DNA of 64,000 bases from Desertivibrio insolitus (lineage in GTDB: Bacteria; Actinomycetota; Actinomycetes; Actinomycetales; Microbacteriaceae): assembly GCF_017355965.1 (NCBI RefSeq), contig NZ_JAFIQW010000004.1, positions 372,001 through 436,000 of the forward strand. Direction: 5' to 3'. Under the pieces are notes generated by a model. The model was given only the letters and a program-made list of their open reading frames with translations, was not told the origin of the DNA and ran no database searches. How positions within the stretch are numbered: the stretch's first letter is position 1; each line of letters opens with the position of its first letter. Below are positions 39,519-52,346 of the stretch, piece after piece. Both the position numbers and the translations under genes were made by a program.

Positions 39519-39569
39519 CACGGGCCCCGCGGCATCGGATTCCCAGTTCCGGATGCCGCGGGGCCCGTG
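39519..39569 (+). terminator. Strong hairpin closing the PTS operon
   Basis: 18-bp perfect stem: arms 39519-39536 and 39552-39569 (outer part CACGGGCCCCGCGGCATC and its complement), 15-nt loop. A second overlapping hairpin CCGTGCC/GGCACGG (39565-39585) follows. No T-run. The inner end of the stem again uses a GGCATC/GATGCC pair. Confidence 0.75.
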
Positions 39570-39733
39570 CCGTTCGCGGGCACGGTGCTCGAGCGTGGTC
39601 AGGGCCCGTACGAGCGCTCGCTCGGCGCCGATCTCGATCGCCTCGGCCCCGCGCCCGCTACTCCCGCCGGATCCCGGCGGCCGCGGCGACTTCCGCTGCT
39701 GCCGCCCGCGCGGGCCGGTGTTCCGGACAGCCC

Positions 39734-39739
39734 TACTGT
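39734..39739 (+). promoter_or_regulatory. -10 box (TACTGT) for the leaderless DUF885 gene
   Basis: TACTGT ends 6 nt before the ATG at 39746. Confidence 0.55.
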
Positions 39740-39745
39740 TGAGTC

Positions 39746-41416
39746 ATGACCACTGACCGCACTCCCACGCCGATCGACGCCGTCGCGGAGCGGTGGGTCG
39801 ACACCCTCGTCGACCTCGAGCCCACCGTCGGCACCTACATCGGCCGCCGTGAGAACGACCACCGCTTCGGCGACCTCTCGCCCGCCGGACACGAGACCTA
39901 CATCAGCGCCGCGAAGGCGGCCCTCGCCGACCTCCGGGCGGAGCAGCCCGTCGACGACGTCGACCGCGTGACCCAGACCGACCTCGGCGCCGAGCTCGAA
40001 CTGGCGATCGAGAAGTCCGACGCCCTCACCCACCTCTCCGACGTCAACGTCATCGCCTCGCCCGCGCAGGAGCTGCGCGACGTGTTCGACCTCATGCCGA
40101 CGGCCACCGAGGAGGACTGGGGCACGATCGCGCGCCGCCTCTCCGCCGTGCCCGCCGCCGTCGAGGGCTGGATCGAGACCCTGCGGCTCGGCATCGAGAA
40201 GGGCTCGACGCCCGCCCGCCGTCAGGTCGGCGAGGTGCTCCAGCAGCTGCGCAAGAACGCCGCGTCCGACGGGTTCTTCGCGACCTTCGCCGCGGGCGCC
40301 GCGCCCGAGCAGGGCGAGCTGCCGGAGAGCCTCCGCGCCGACCTGGCGAAGGGCGCCGGCGCCGCGGCATCCGCCTACGGCACCCTCGCCGAGTTCTTCG
40401 AGACCGAGCTGCTGCCCGCCGGGCGCGAGCAGGACGGCGTGGGCCGCGAGCTGTACGCGCTGCACTCCCGCGGTTTCCTCGGCGCGACGATCGACCTCGA
40501 CGAGACCTACGAGTGGGGCATCGAGGAGCTCGCGCGCATGGTCGCCGAGCAGGAGTCGATCGCGAACGAGATCAAGCCGGGCGCGAGCGTCGAGGAGGCC
40601 GTCGCGTACCTCGACGCCGACCCCGCGCGCAAGCTCGTCGGAACCGAGGCGCTGCAGCGCTGGATGCAGGAGACGAGCGACCGCGCCGTCGCCGAGCTCG
40701 GGGCCACCCACTTCGACATCCCCGAGGAGATCCGCACCCTCGAGTGCATGATCGCCCCCACCCAGGAGGGCGGGATCTACTACACCGGCCCGACCGACGA
40801 CTTCTCGCGGCCCGGCCGCATGTGGTGGTCCGTCCCCGCCGGCGTCACGGAGTTCGCGACCTGGCGCGAGCTCACGACCGTGTACCACGAGGGCGTGCCC
40901 GGCCATCACCTGCAGATCGGCCAGGCCGTCTACAACCGCGCCAAGCTCAACACCTGGCGGCGCCAGCTCGCCGGCACCTCGGGTCACGCCGAGGGTTGGG
41001 CGCTCTACGCCGAGCGCTTGATGGAGCAGCTCGGCTACCTCGACGACCCGGCGGACCGGCTCGGCATGCTCGACGGGCAGCGGATGCGCGCCGCCCGCGT
41101 CGTCCTCGACATCGGCGTGCACCTCGGCAAGCCGCTGCCCGACGGCTCCGGCACCTGGACCGCCGAGTACGCCTTCGACTTCATGGGACGCAACGTCAAC
41201 ATGTCGAAGGAGTTCGTGCACTTCGAGGTCAACCGCTACCTCGGCTGGCCCGGACAGGCGCCGTCGTACAAGGTCGGCCAGCGCCTGTGGGAGCAGATCC
41301 GCGACGCCTATCGCGAGCGCGAGGGCGACGCCTTCGACATGAAGCGCTTCCACCGCAACGCCCTCGACCTCGGGGGAGTGGGCCTCGACACGCTCCGTCA
41401 GGCGCTGCTCGGCTGA
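39746..41416 (+). CDS. DUF885-family metallopeptidase-like protein
   Basis: 556 residues, no signal peptide. Zinc-site motif VYHEGVPGHHLQIG and a downstream Glu in SGHAEGWALYAERLMEQLG, the signature of DUF885 proteins, which are thought to be zinc carboxypeptidase-like enzymes. The N-terminal half is helical and acidic. Cytosolic location is expected. Substrate is unknown. It stands alone between two terminators, with a leaderless start at 39746. Confidence 0.88.
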   Translation: MTTDRTPTPIDAVAERWVDTLVDLEPTVGTYIGRRENDHRFGDLSPAGHETYISAAKAALADLRAEQPVDDVDRVTQTDLGAELELAIEKSDALTHLSDVNVIASPAQELRDVFDLMPTATEEDWGTIARRLSAVPAAVEGWIETLRLGIEKGSTPARRQVGEVLQQLRKNAASDGFFATFAAGAAPEQGELPESLRADLAKGAGAAASAYGTLAEFFETELLPAGREQDGVGRELYALHSRGFLGATIDLDETYEWGIEELARMVAEQESIANEIKPGASVEEAVAYLDADPARKLVGTEALQRWMQETSDRAVAELGATHFDIPEEIRTLECMIAPTQEGGIYYTGPTDDFSRPGRMWWSVPAGVTEFATWRELTTVYHEGVPGHHLQIGQAVYNRAKLNTWRRQLAGTSGHAEGWALYAERLMEQLGYLDDPADRLGMLDGQRMRAARVVLDIGVHLGKPLPDGSGTWTAEYAFDFMGRNVNMSKEFVHFEVNRYLGWPGQAPSYKVGQRLWEQIRDAYREREGDAFDMKRFHRNALDLGGVGLDTLRQALLG

Positions 41417-41425
41417 CCCGCCGCG

Positions 41426-41461
41426 ACGGGGCGGGCGGAATACCGGTTCGGCCCGCCCCGT
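41426..41461 (+). terminator. Terminator after the DUF885 gene
   Basis: ACGGGGCGGGC (41426-41436) pairs perfectly with GCCCGCCCCGT (41451-41461), 14-nt loop, followed by TGC. Confidence 0.75.
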
Positions 41462-41491
41462 TGCATCGGTTGCCGTCTGTGTCACAGGCGG

Positions 41492-41521
41492 TTGTGACCG
41501 GCCGGATCCACCGGCTAGTCT
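41492..41521 (+). promoter_or_regulatory. Promoter of rpsA
   Basis: TTGTGA (41492-41497) and TAGTCT (41516-41521) with an 18-nt spacer. The predicted start near 41528 leaves a leader of about 97 nt before the rpsA ATG, in contrast to the leaderless neighbours. This leader is more AT-rich than its surroundings and could hold regulation of S1. Confidence 0.55.
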
Positions 41522-41624
41522 GGGCTGTCGCTTGCTTAGCGACCCCTATCCGCCTGCCGTGCGGCAACAACAAGCACCACCGTCGTCACGGCCCGATCAT
41601 GTCCATATCTGGAGCACCCACTAC

Positions 41625-43067
41625 ATGACCACCATTACGACCGAGAAGGCAGCCAAGCAGGTTGCGATCAACGACATCGGATCTGCTGAAGATTTCCTTG
41701 CCGCGGTCGAGAAGACTCTGAAGTTCTTCAACGACGGAGACCTCATCGAGGGCACCGTCGTGAAGATCGACCGCGACGAGGTCCTCCTCGACGTCGGTTA
41801 CAAGACCGAGGGTGTCATCCCCTCGCGCGAACTTTCCATCAAGCACGACGTCGACCCGAGCGAGGTTGTTCAGGTCGGCGACAGCGTCGAGGCCCTCGTC
41901 CTCCAGAAGGAGGACAAGGAGGGTCGTCTCATCCTGTCGAAGAAGCGCGCTCAGTACGAGCGTGCCTGGGGCGACGTGGAGAAGATCAAGGAGGCCGACG
42001 GCGTCGTGACCGGTTCGGTCATCGAGGTCGTCAAGGGCGGCCTGATCGTCGACATCGGACTCCGCGGCTTCCTCCCGGCTTCGCTCATCGAGCTCCGCCG
42101 CGTGCGCGACCTCACGCCGTACCTCGGCCAGGAGATCGAGGCGAAGATCCTCGAGCTCGACAAGAACCGCAACAACGTCGTGCTGTCCCGCCGCGCCCTG
42201 CTCGAGCAGACGCAGTCGGAGAGCCGCACCACGTTCCTCAACAACCTGCACAAGGGTCAGGTTCGCAAGGGCGTCGTCTCGTCGATCGTCAACTTCGGTG
42301 CGTTCGTCGACCTCGGCGGCGTCGACGGTCTCGTCCACGTCTCCGAGCTCAGCTGGAAGCACATCGAGCACGCCAGCGAGGTCGTCGAGGTCGGCCAGGA
42401 GGTCACCGTCGAGATCCTCGAGGTCGACCTCGACCGCGAGCGCGTCTCCCTGTCGCTCAAGGCGACGCAGGAGGACCCGTGGCAGGTCTTCGCCCGCACC
42501 CACGCGATCGGTCAGGTCGCGCCGGGCAAGGTCACGAAGCTCGTGCCGTTCGGTGCGTTCGTCCGCGTGGCCGACGGCATCGAGGGCCTCGTGCACATCT
42601 CGGAGCTGTCGAGCAAGCACGTCGAGCTCGCCGAGCAGGTCGTGTCGGTCGGCGACGAGGTCTTCGTCAAGATCATCGACATCGACCTCGAGCGTCGCCG
42701 CATTTCGCTGAGCCTCAAGCAGGCCAACGAGGGCGTGGACCCCGAGGGCACCGAGTTCGACCCGGCGCTGTACGGCATGCTCACGGAGTACGACGAGCAG
42801 GGCAACTACAAGTACCCCGAGGGCTTCGACCCGGAGACCAACGAGTGGCGCGAGGGCTTCGAGGCCCAGCGCGAGAAGTGGGAGCAGGACTACGCTGCCG
42901 CCCAGGCTCGCTGGGAGGCGCACAAGCGCCAGGTCGCCGCGGCCAACGCCGAGGAGGCCCGCGACAGCGGCACCACCTCGTACTCCGCGGAGTCCAGCTC
43001 GGCCGGCACGCTCGCCGACGACGCGTCGCTCGCGGCGCTTCGCGAGCGGCTCTCGAGCAACTCCTAA
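41625..43067 (+). CDS. rpsA: 30S ribosomal protein S1
   Basis: 480 residues, ATG with GGAG 10 nt upstream. Four S1 RNA-binding repeats: about residues 35-105 (LIEGTVVKIDRDEVLLDVGYKTEG), 120-190 (VVTGSVIEVVKGGLIVDIGLRG), 205-275 (VRKGVVSSIVNFGAFVDLGG) and 290-360 (VAPGKVTKLVPFGAFVRV). The acidic C-terminal tail after residue ~375 is typical of actinobacterial S1. Helps mRNA binding on the 30S subunit. This is of interest given how many local mRNAs look leaderless. Confidence 0.97.
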   Translation: MTTITTEKAAKQVAINDIGSAEDFLAAVEKTLKFFNDGDLIEGTVVKIDRDEVLLDVGYKTEGVIPSRELSIKHDVDPSEVVQVGDSVEALVLQKEDKEGRLILSKKRAQYERAWGDVEKIKEADGVVTGSVIEVVKGGLIVDIGLRGFLPASLIELRRVRDLTPYLGQEIEAKILELDKNRNNVVLSRRALLEQTQSESRTTFLNNLHKGQVRKGVVSSIVNFGAFVDLGGVDGLVHVSELSWKHIEHASEVVEVGQEVTVEILEVDLDRERVSLSLKATQEDPWQVFARTHAIGQVAPGKVTKLVPFGAFVRVADGIEGLVHISELSSKHVELAEQVVSVGDEVFVKIIDIDLERRRISLSLKQANEGVDPEGTEFDPALYGMLTEYDEQGNYKYPEGFDPETNEWREGFEAQREKWEQDYAAAQARWEAHKRQVAAANAEEARDSGTTSYSAESSSAGTLADDASLAALRERLSSNS

Positions 43068-43675
43068 GCAGTACCCCTGGAGGGCCCGGCGTTCCGACGC
43101 CGGGCCCTTCGGCGTTCCCGGACCACGAAGACCACGAGCACGACGAGTCCGGCGAGCAGCACGACCACGAGCAGGGGCAGCAGCACCGCGGATGCCGCCA
43201 GCGCGACGCTGCCCACGTCCTCCAGAGCGCTCACGGCGGGGGCCGCGAGGCCGCCCGTCATCGCGTTGAGCGCCGGTCGCGCCGCCGCCTTCACCAGGTG
43301 CACGACCAGCGCGAGCACGACGCCGGTGACGACCGGCACCCACGCGTTCGAGGAGAAGAACTCGGCGGGGTCGCTGACGGTCGTTGTCTGGGCCGCGGTT
43401 CCGGAGCCGAAGACGATGCCCCCGGATGCCGGGCGCACGACGGTCTGCAACAGGTCGTTGACGCTGTCGACGGCGGGCACCTTGTCGGCGACCACCTCGA
43501 ACACGAGCAGCACACCCAGGATGACGAGCACCCACTCGTTCGACAGCCACGCCCAGGCGTCCGGCAGCGCGACGAGACCCGTGAAGCGGTCGAGCAGTCC
43601 GAGCAGCAGCATCGGCACGTAGGCGTTCAGGCCCGCCGCGGCGGCGAGCCCGGCTCCCGTGAGGAACTCCACCAT
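43064..43675 (-). CDS. DUF4126-family membrane protein
   Basis: 203 residues with about five membrane segments ([80 protein letters not shown]) and a basic Arg-rich tail. The motif NAYVPML...DKVPAVDSVND fits DUF4126 proteins; function is unknown. Its ATG follows a TAGCAT box by 6 nt (leaderless). Its stop overlaps the rpsA stop on the other strand, and its last codons contain the rpsA terminator. Confidence 0.87.
   Translation of the reverse strand: MVEFLTGAGLAAAAGLNAYVPMLLLGLLDRFTGLVALPDAWAWLSNEWVLVILGVLLVFEVVADKVPAVDSVNDLLQTVVRPASGGIVFGSGTAAQTTTVSDPAEFFSSNAWVPVVTGVVLALVVHLVKAAARPALNAMTGGLAAPAVSALEDVGSVALAASAVLLPLLVVVLLAGLVVLVVFVVRERRRARRRNAGPSRGTA
43081..43108 (+). terminator. Terminator of rpsA, inside the DUF4126 coding end
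   Basis: AGGGCCCGGCG (43081-43091) pairs with CGCCGGGCCCT (43098-43108), 6-nt loop, followed by TCGG. A strong hairpin 14 nt after the rpsA stop. Confidence 0.8.
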
Positions 43676-43681
43676 GACCCG

Positions 43682-43691
43682 ATGCTAGCCT
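43682..43691. promoter_or_regulatory. Overlapping divergent -10 boxes for DUF4126 and coaE
   Basis: Ten bases, ATGCTAGCCT, read as TAGCAT on the minus strand (6 nt before the DUF4126 ATG) and TAGCCT on the plus strand (8 nt before the coaE GTG). The two hexamers share the central TA at 43686-43687. Confidence 0.6.
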
Positions 43692-43699
43692 CGGCCCTC

Positions 43700-44308
43700 G
43701 TGTACCTGATCGGGCTCACCGGCGGAATCGCCTCGGGCAAGTCGGTCGTCGCGGCCCGTCTCGCGTCGCACGGCGCCGTGCACATCGACGCCGACGTGAT
43801 CGCCCGGCAGGTGGTCGAGCCCGGCACTCCGGGCCTCGAGGCCATCCGGCGCGAATTCGGCGAGGCCGTGATCACGGCCGAGGGCACGCTCGACCGTCCT
43901 GCACTCGGCGCGATCGTGTTCGCCGACGAGGAGCGCAGGCTCGCGCTCAACGCGATCACCCATCCCGCCGTGTGGCGGCGCGTGAAGGAGCTGATCGCCG
44001 ACGCCGCCGCGGACGACCCGCACGCGGTGATCGTCTACGACGTGCCGCTGCTCGCCGAGGGCCGCGCGGAGCGACAGCTCGAGTTCGACCTCATCGCGGT
44101 CGTGCACGCGCCGGCACCGACGCGGGTCCAGCGCATGGTCGAGCTGCGCGGCATGGCGCGCGACGAGGCGGAGCGGCGCATCCGGGCTCAAATCGACGAC
44201 GACGCGCGCCTCGCGATCGCCGACGTCGTGATCGACTCCTCCGGCACCCTCGAGCACACGCTCGAGCAGGCCGACGACCTGTGGCGGCGGGCGCGCGCCG
44301 CGGCGTGA
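43700..44308 (+). CDS. coaE: Dephospho-CoA kinase
   Basis: 202 residues from GTG 43700: the exact family N-terminus MYLIGLTGGIASGKSVVA with the P-loop GGIASGKS. HIDADVIARQVV and a YDVPLLAEG segment are the substrate and lid region. Performs the last step of CoA synthesis; coaBC is at the start of the window. An ATG at 43682 in the same frame lies inside the predicted -10 box, so the GTG is preferred. There is no Shine-Dalgarno. Confidence 0.95.
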   Translation: MYLIGLTGGIASGKSVVAARLASHGAVHIDADVIARQVVEPGTPGLEAIRREFGEAVITAEGTLDRPALGAIVFADEERRLALNAITHPAVWRRVKELIADAAADDPHAVIVYDVPLLAEGRAERQLEFDLIAVVHAPAPTRVQRMVELRGMARDEAERRIRAQIDDDARLAIADVVIDSSGTLEHTLEQADDLWRRARAAA

Positions 44309-44406
44309 CGCGGCAGCGGGCACGCCCGCGTCATGACCTGGCCCGCGTCGCTCGTCCTGCGACCGGCACGGGGCCGCGCCGACTCAGCCGGGCTGGTCCG
44401 CGGGGA

Positions 44407-45057
44407 TCAGACGGGCTCGCCCGTCGGGTCGTCCGCCCCGATGTCGGCGAGCTGCAGCCCGCCGATGGGGTCCTCGCTCCAGCTGCGCACGTCCCAGCCC
44501 GAGTCGGGGTCACCCTCGAGCACGACCATGCCGGTGTTGTCGAGCTCCCGTCCCAGGGCGTCCTCGAGGCCGAGGTTGCGTCCGCGCCCGGCGACCCACG
44601 CTCGGATCGCGGCGCCGTGGCTGAACACGGCGACCGCCTCGTGCCCGTCGACCGCCTCGGCGATGGCCCGGTCGTAGCGGGCGAAGAACTCGTGGCCGCT
44701 CGGGCCGCCCGGCATCCGGGGCGCCATGTCGTCGCGCCACGAGAGCACCGTGGAGATGTACAGCCATTGCGCCTCGCGGTCGGTGCGCATCTCGAGGTCG
44801 CCAGCCTCGATCTCCTCCAGCCCGGGCACGACCCGGGGCTCGAGTCCGCGCTCCTCGGCGAGCGGCGCGGCCGTGTGGTGCGTACGCACGAGCGGACTCA
44901 CGGCGATCGCGTCGATGCGCTCTCCCTCGAGCGCGTAGGGGATCGCGGCGGCCTGGCGCTCACCGAGCTCGGTGAGGCCGGGGCCGGGCGCCGCGGTGTC
45001 GAGGGCGCCAAGGACATTGCTGGGGGTCTGGCCGTGCCGGATGAGGAGTAGTCGCAT
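44407..45057 (-). CDS. Histidine phosphatase (phosphoglycerate mutase-like)
   Basis: 216 residues from the ATG at 45057. RHG motif in MRLLLIRHGQTPSNVLGALDT, the second active-site His in AVFSHGAAIRAW, and LTELGERQAAAI. Likely a broad phosphatase or a cofactor-dependent mutase homologue; substrate not predictable. AAGGAG lies very close to the ATG (1-2 nt), and a TATGGT box ends 9 nt before it, so the transcript may be nearly leaderless. Confidence 0.88.
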   Translation of the reverse strand: MRLLLIRHGQTPSNVLGALDTAAPGPGLTELGERQAAAIPYALEGERIDAIAVSPLVRTHHTAAPLAEERGLEPRVVPGLEEIEAGDLEMRTDREAQWLYISTVLSWRDDMAPRMPGGPSGHEFFARYDRAIAEAVDGHEAVAVFSHGAAIRAWVAGRGRNLGLEDALGRELDNTGMVVLEGDPDSGWDVRSWSEDPIGGLQLADIGADDPTGEPV

Positions 45058-45175
45058 TCTCCTTCGACCATAGATCGTCCAGCCGGGCGGACGCCGGGCA
45101 CGGACGGAAGGGGTTGACTCCTGCGTCATCCGTCCGCCTGCGGTGAACGCCCCGGCCGCTGTCGGTGGCCGTTCC

Positions 45176-45181
45176 TACACT
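45176..45181 (+). promoter_or_regulatory. -10 box (TACACT) for leaderless uvrB
   Basis: TACACT ends 7 nt before the ATG at 45189. Confidence 0.55.
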
Positions 45182-45188
45182 GGGAGCC

Positions 45189-47255
45189 ATGAAGACCACT
45201 CGTTCCGTGCGCCCGTTCGAGGTCGTGAGCGAGTACGCCCCGAGCGGCGACCAGCCCGCGGCGATCGAGGAGCTCGCGCAGCGCATCAACGCCGGTGAGA
45301 CCGACGTCGTGCTGCTCGGCGCGACGGGTACCGGTAAGTCGGCGACGACCGCCTGGCTCATCGAGAAGGTGCAGCGGCCGACGCTCGTGCTCGCGCACAA
45401 CAAGACGCTCGCGGCTCAGCTCGCCAACGAGTTCCGGGCCCTCATGCCCAACAACGCCGTCGAGTACTTCGTCAGCTACTACGACTACTACCAGCCAGAG
45501 GCCTACGTGCCGCAGACGGACACCTTCATCGAGAAGGACTCGTCGGTCAACGCGGAGGTCGAGCGGCTGCGGCACTCGACGACCAACTCCCTGCTCAGCC
45601 GGCGCGACGTGGTCGTCGTGTCGACGGTGTCCTGCATCTACGGCCTCGGCGCCGCGGAGGAGTACCTCGAGGCGATGGTCGCGCTGCAGGTCGGTCAGCG
45701 CATCGACCGCGACCGCCTCGTCCGCGCCTTCGTCGGCATGCAGTACCAGCGCAACGACATCGACTTCTCGCGCGGCAAGTTCCGCGTGCGCGGCGACACC
45801 ATCGAGATCATCCCGATGTACGAGGAGCACGCGATCCGCATCGAGATGTTCGGTGACGAGATCGAGGCGCTGTACTCCCTGCACCCGCTGACGGGCGACG
45901 TGCTGAAGCAGATGGACGCCGTGTCCGTGTTCCCCGCAACGCACTACGCGGCGAGCCCCGAGACGATGCGCCGCGCGATCACAACGATCCAGGAGGAGCT
46001 GGGGGAGCGGCTGCGCGAGCTCGAGTCGCAGGGCAAGCTCCTCGAGGCGCAGCGCCTCCGCATGCGCACGCAGTTCGACATCGAGATGATGGAGCAGATC
46101 GGCTTCTGCAACGGCATCGAGAACTACTCTCGGCATATCGACGGCCGCGCGCCCGGTGAGGCGCCGCACTGCCTGCTCGACTACTTCCCCGACGACTTCC
46201 TCGTCGTGATCGACGAGTCGCACGTCACCGTGCCGCAGATCGGCGCGATGTACGAGGGCGACGCGTCGCGTAAGCGCACGCTCGTCGAACACGGCTTCCG
46301 CCTGCCGAGCGCGATGGACAACCGCCCGCTCAAGTGGGAGGAGTTCCTCGACCGCGTGGGCCAGAAGGTCTACCTGTCGGCGACCCCCGGCCGGTACGAG
46401 CTCGGCATCACCGACTCCGTCGTGGAGCAGATCATCCGTCCGACGGGCCTCGTCGACCCCGAGATCGTCATCAAGCCCACGAAGGGGCAGATCGACGACC
46501 TGCTCGAGGAGATCCGCCTGCGCGTCGAGCGCGACGAGCGCGTGCTCGTGACGACGCTGACCAAGAAGATGGCCGAGGAGCTCACCGACTTCCTCGGCGA
46601 GCACGGCGTCAGGGTGCGGTACCTGCACTCCGACGTCGACACGCTGCGCCGGGTCGAGCTGCTCACCGAGCTGCGCGCCGGCGTCTACGACGTCCTCGTC
46701 GGCATCAACCTGCTGCGCGAGGGCCTCGACCTGCCGGAGGTGTCGCTCGTCGCGATCCTCGACGCCGACAAGGAGGGCTTCCTCCGCTCGTCGACGTCGC
46801 TCATCCAGACGATCGGCCGCGCGGCGCGCAACGTGTCGGGCCAGGTGCACATGTACGCCGACACGCTGACCGACTCGATGGCGCTCGCGATCGACGAGAC
46901 GAACCGGCGCCGGGCGAAGCAGATCGCGTACAACGAGGAGCGGGGCATCGACCCGCAGCCGCTGCGCAAGAAGATCGGCGACATCACCGAGTTGCTCGCC
47001 CGCGAGGGCGCCGACACGGCCGCCCTGCTCGCGGGGCGCGACGGCGGCAAGAAGAAGTCGCCGACGCCGAACCTCCGCACGACAGGGCTCGCCGCCCAGG
47101 GCGCGAACGAGCTCGAGTCCGTCATCGCCGACCTCAACGAGCAGATGCTGCAGGCGGCGGCCGAGCTCAAGTTCGAGCTCGCCGCGCGACTCCGCGACGA
47201 GGTCTCCGACCTCAAGAAGGAGCTGCGGCAGATGAGCGCGGCCGGCCACATCTAG
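45189..47255 (+). CDS. uvrB: Excinuclease ABC subunit B
   Basis: 688 residues from ATG 45189; the in-frame ATG at 45165 is upstream of the -10 box and would add eight residues. DNA helicase-like damage verifier of nucleotide excision repair. Walker [16 protein letters not shown], the beta-hairpin region [25 protein letters not shown]-like [12 protein letters not shown], motif [11 protein letters not shown], and the C-terminal UVR motif [30 protein letters not shown] that contacts UvrC. Confidence 0.97.
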   Translation: MKTTRSVRPFEVVSEYAPSGDQPAAIEELAQRINAGETDVVLLGATGTGKSATTAWLIEKVQRPTLVLAHNKTLAAQLANEFRALMPNNAVEYFVSYYDYYQPEAYVPQTDTFIEKDSSVNAEVERLRHSTTNSLLSRRDVVVVSTVSCIYGLGAAEEYLEAMVALQVGQRIDRDRLVRAFVGMQYQRNDIDFSRGKFRVRGDTIEIIPMYEEHAIRIEMFGDEIEALYSLHPLTGDVLKQMDAVSVFPATHYAASPETMRRAITTIQEELGERLRELESQGKLLEAQRLRMRTQFDIEMMEQIGFCNGIENYSRHIDGRAPGEAPHCLLDYFPDDFLVVIDESHVTVPQIGAMYEGDASRKRTLVEHGFRLPSAMDNRPLKWEEFLDRVGQKVYLSATPGRYELGITDSVVEQIIRPTGLVDPEIVIKPTKGQIDDLLEEIRLRVERDERVLVTTLTKKMAEELTDFLGEHGVRVRYLHSDVDTLRRVELLTELRAGVYDVLVGINLLREGLDLPEVSLVAILDADKEGFLRSSTSLIQTIGRAARNVSGQVHMYADTLTDSMALAIDETNRRRAKQIAYNEERGIDPQPLRKKIGDITELLAREGADTAALLAGRDGGKKKSPTPNLRTTGLAAQGANELESVIADLNEQMLQAAAELKFELAARLRDEVSDLKKELRQMSAAGHI

Positions 47256-47262
47256 CCGACGA

Positions 47263-47298
47263 GCGGATGCTGCGGAGCGCGTGCGCCGTGGCATCCGC
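47263..47298 (+). other. GGATGC hairpin in the uvrB-uvrA gap
   Basis: GCGGATGC (47263-47270) pairs perfectly with GCATCCGC (47291-47298), loop 20 nt. It lies just after the uvrB stop and could attenuate readthrough. A further GGATGCC occurs at about 47368. Nothing else is recognised in the 171-nt gap. Confidence 0.5.
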
Positions 47299-47413
47299 CG
47301 CCCCGCTTCTCTCCAGCCCAGCGAATGGGGCGGAAACGGCCCGCCCGGAGTCCGGCACCAGCAACCGGATGCCGCCGAGGGCGAACGTCCGGCGGCGATG
47401 TCGGTGGTCTTCG

Positions 47414-47419
47414 TACAAT
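47414..47419 (+). promoter_or_regulatory. -10 box (TACAAT) for leaderless uvrA
   Basis: TACAAT, one base from the ideal TATAAT, ends 7 nt before the uvrA GTG. Confidence 0.65.
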
Positions 47420-47426
47420 TGACAGA

Positions 47427-50339
<2,913 letters not shown>

Positions 50340-50340
50340 C

Positions 50341-52242
50341 ATGGCTCGTTACCCCTCCGCAACAACCCTCCCGCGCACCCAGACCGTCGACTACCGGCCC
50401 CGGCCGGGAGAGATTCCGACCGATCCGGGCGTGTACCGCTTCCTCGACCCCAACGGGCGAGTGCTCTACGTCGGGAAGGCGAAGAACCTCCGGCAGCGGC
50501 TGAACAACTACTTCGCGCCGCTGTACAGCCTGCACGAGCGCACGCGCCGCATGGTGCTCACCGCCGCGAAGGTCGAGTGGACCGTCGTCGGCAGCGACAT
50601 CGAGGCGCTGCAGCTCGAATACACCTGGATCAAGGAGTTCAACCCGCCCTTCAACGTCAAGTTCCGGGACGACAAGTCGTACCCCTACATGGCGCTGACG
50701 ATGGCGGACGAGGCTCCCCGGGTCATCGTCACCCGCAATCACCGCATCAAGGGCGCCCGCTACTTCGGGCCGTACCCGAAGATCTGGGCGGTGCGGGAGA
50801 CGATCGACCTGATGATCAAGGCGTTCCCGATCCGCACGTGCTCGGACGCCAGTTACAAGCGCGCGATGCAGACCGGTCGCCCCTGCTTCCCCGGCCAGAT
50901 CGGCCGCTGCGGGGGGCCGTGCTCCGGCCGCGTCACGATCGAGGAGCACCGCCGCATCGTCGAGGAGTTCGCTTCGTTCATGGCGGGCAACGACCGGCGC
51001 TTCATCACCGAGCAGGAGCGCCTGATGAAACAGGCGGCCGCGGAGTTCGACTACGAGACGGCGGCGAAGGCCCGCGACCGCATCGCGGCGATGACCGCCG
51101 TGCTCGAGCGGAGCGCCGTCGTGCTGCGCAACAACGTCGACGCCGACGTCTTCGGCATCGCGGAGGACGAGCTCGCCGCCTCGGTGCAGCAGTTCGTCGT
51201 GCGCGGCGGCCGCATCCGCGGAACGCGCAGCTGGGTCGTCGACAAGGAGCTCGACATCGACACCGGCGGTCTCGTCGACTCGATCCTGCAGAGCGCCTAC
51301 GAGGAGGGCGACGAGCCTGCGCGGGAGATCATCGTGCCGGTGTACCCCGAGGACCGCGACCAGCTCGAGGAGTGGCTCACCGACCGGCGCGACCGCGGCC
51401 GGGTCGAACTGCTCGTCCCGCAGCGCGGCGACAAGGTCGGCGTGCTCGAGACCGCGACGCAGAACGCCGCGCAGGCCCTCACGCTCTACAAGATGCGCCG
51501 CAGCGCCGACTTCACCGCCCGCTCCGAGGCGCTGAGCGCCATCCAGGACGCCCTCGGCATGGACGACGCGCCCCTGCGGATGGAGTGCTACGACGTCTCC
51601 CACCTGCAGGGCACCAACATCGTGGCGTCGATGGTCGTGTTCGAGGACGGCCTCCCGCGCAAGGACCAGTACCGCCGCTTCTCCATCGCCGAGTCGACGG
51701 ATGACACCGAGTCGCTGTACCAGGTGCTCACCCGACGCCTCGCCTACCTCCGCGACCCCGAGGAGGAGAACCGCGACGAGGCCGCCGACGAGGGCAAGCC
51801 GAAGAAGTTCTCCTACCCGCCGAACCTACTCATCGTCGACGGCGGCCAACCCCAGGTCGCCGCCGCGAAGCGCGCCCTCGACGAGAGCGGCGTCGAGGGG
51901 ATCACCCTCTGCGGCATCGCGAAGCGCCTCGAGGAGATCTGGCTGCCCGACAGCGACTTCCCCGTCATCCTGCCGCGCAACAGCGACGCCCTGTTCCTGT
52001 TCCAGCGCATCCGCGACGAGGCCCACCGCTTCGCGATCAGCTACCAGCGGCAGAAGCGCGGACGCGACATCTCGAGCGTGCTCTCCGAGATCCCCGGCCT
52101 CGGACCGGCCAGGGTCAAGGAGCTGCTGAAGCACTTCGGCTCGGTCAAGCGGCTGAAGTCCGCGACCGAGAGCGAGATCGCCGAAGCCAAGGGCGTCGGC
52201 CCCACCACCGCGAGAGCGATCTACGAGCGGCTCAGGGCCTGA
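50341..52242 (+). CDS. uvrC: Excinuclease ABC subunit C
   Basis: 633 residues, ATG one base after the uvrA stop. The GIY-YIG nuclease domain starts at [26 protein letters not shown] (3' incision). A Cys-containing stretch follows ([11 protein letters not shown]...[15 protein letters not shown]). The UVR motif [19 protein letters not shown] pairs with UvrB. The RNase H-like 5' incision domain has [12 protein letters not shown] and [11 protein letters not shown], and two helix-hairpin-helix motifs close the protein ([18 protein letters not shown]). Confidence 0.96.
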   Translation: MARYPSATTLPRTQTVDYRPRPGEIPTDPGVYRFLDPNGRVLYVGKAKNLRQRLNNYFAPLYSLHERTRRMVLTAAKVEWTVVGSDIEALQLEYTWIKEFNPPFNVKFRDDKSYPYMALTMADEAPRVIVTRNHRIKGARYFGPYPKIWAVRETIDLMIKAFPIRTCSDASYKRAMQTGRPCFPGQIGRCGGPCSGRVTIEEHRRIVEEFASFMAGNDRRFITEQERLMKQAAAEFDYETAAKARDRIAAMTAVLERSAVVLRNNVDADVFGIAEDELAASVQQFVVRGGRIRGTRSWVVDKELDIDTGGLVDSILQSAYEEGDEPAREIIVPVYPEDRDQLEEWLTDRRDRGRVELLVPQRGDKVGVLETATQNAAQALTLYKMRRSADFTARSEALSAIQDALGMDDAPLRMECYDVSHLQGTNIVASMVVFEDGLPRKDQYRRFSIAESTDDTESLYQVLTRRLAYLRDPEEENRDEAADEGKPKKFSYPPNLLIVDGGQPQVAAAKRALDESGVEGITLCGIAKRLEEIWLPDSDFPVILPRNSDALFLFQRIRDEAHRFAISYQRQKRGRDISSVLSEIPGLGPARVKELLKHFGSVKRLKSATESEIAEAKGVGPTTARAIYERLRA

Positions 52243-52253
52243 GGCGCGATGAC

Positions 52254-52259
52254 TAGAGT
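52254..52259 (+). promoter_or_regulatory. -10 box (TAGAGT) before rapZ
   Basis: TAGAGT about 88 nt before the rapZ ATG, between the uvrC stop and rapZ; GAGAGGA acts as Shine-Dalgarno downstream. Confidence 0.4.
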
Positions 52260-52346
52260 TGCTGCACGGGACGCCGGGCGCCGTGGGACGGGCCGCCGAG
52301 GCATCCGTTCCCCCTTACCCACCCCGATCGGGTCGCGAGAGGATCT

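Noticed and set aside
47370-47426. LexA/SOS box before uvrA
   Set aside because: A GCGAACGTCC stretch resembles one half-site, but the second half GTTCGA is absent.
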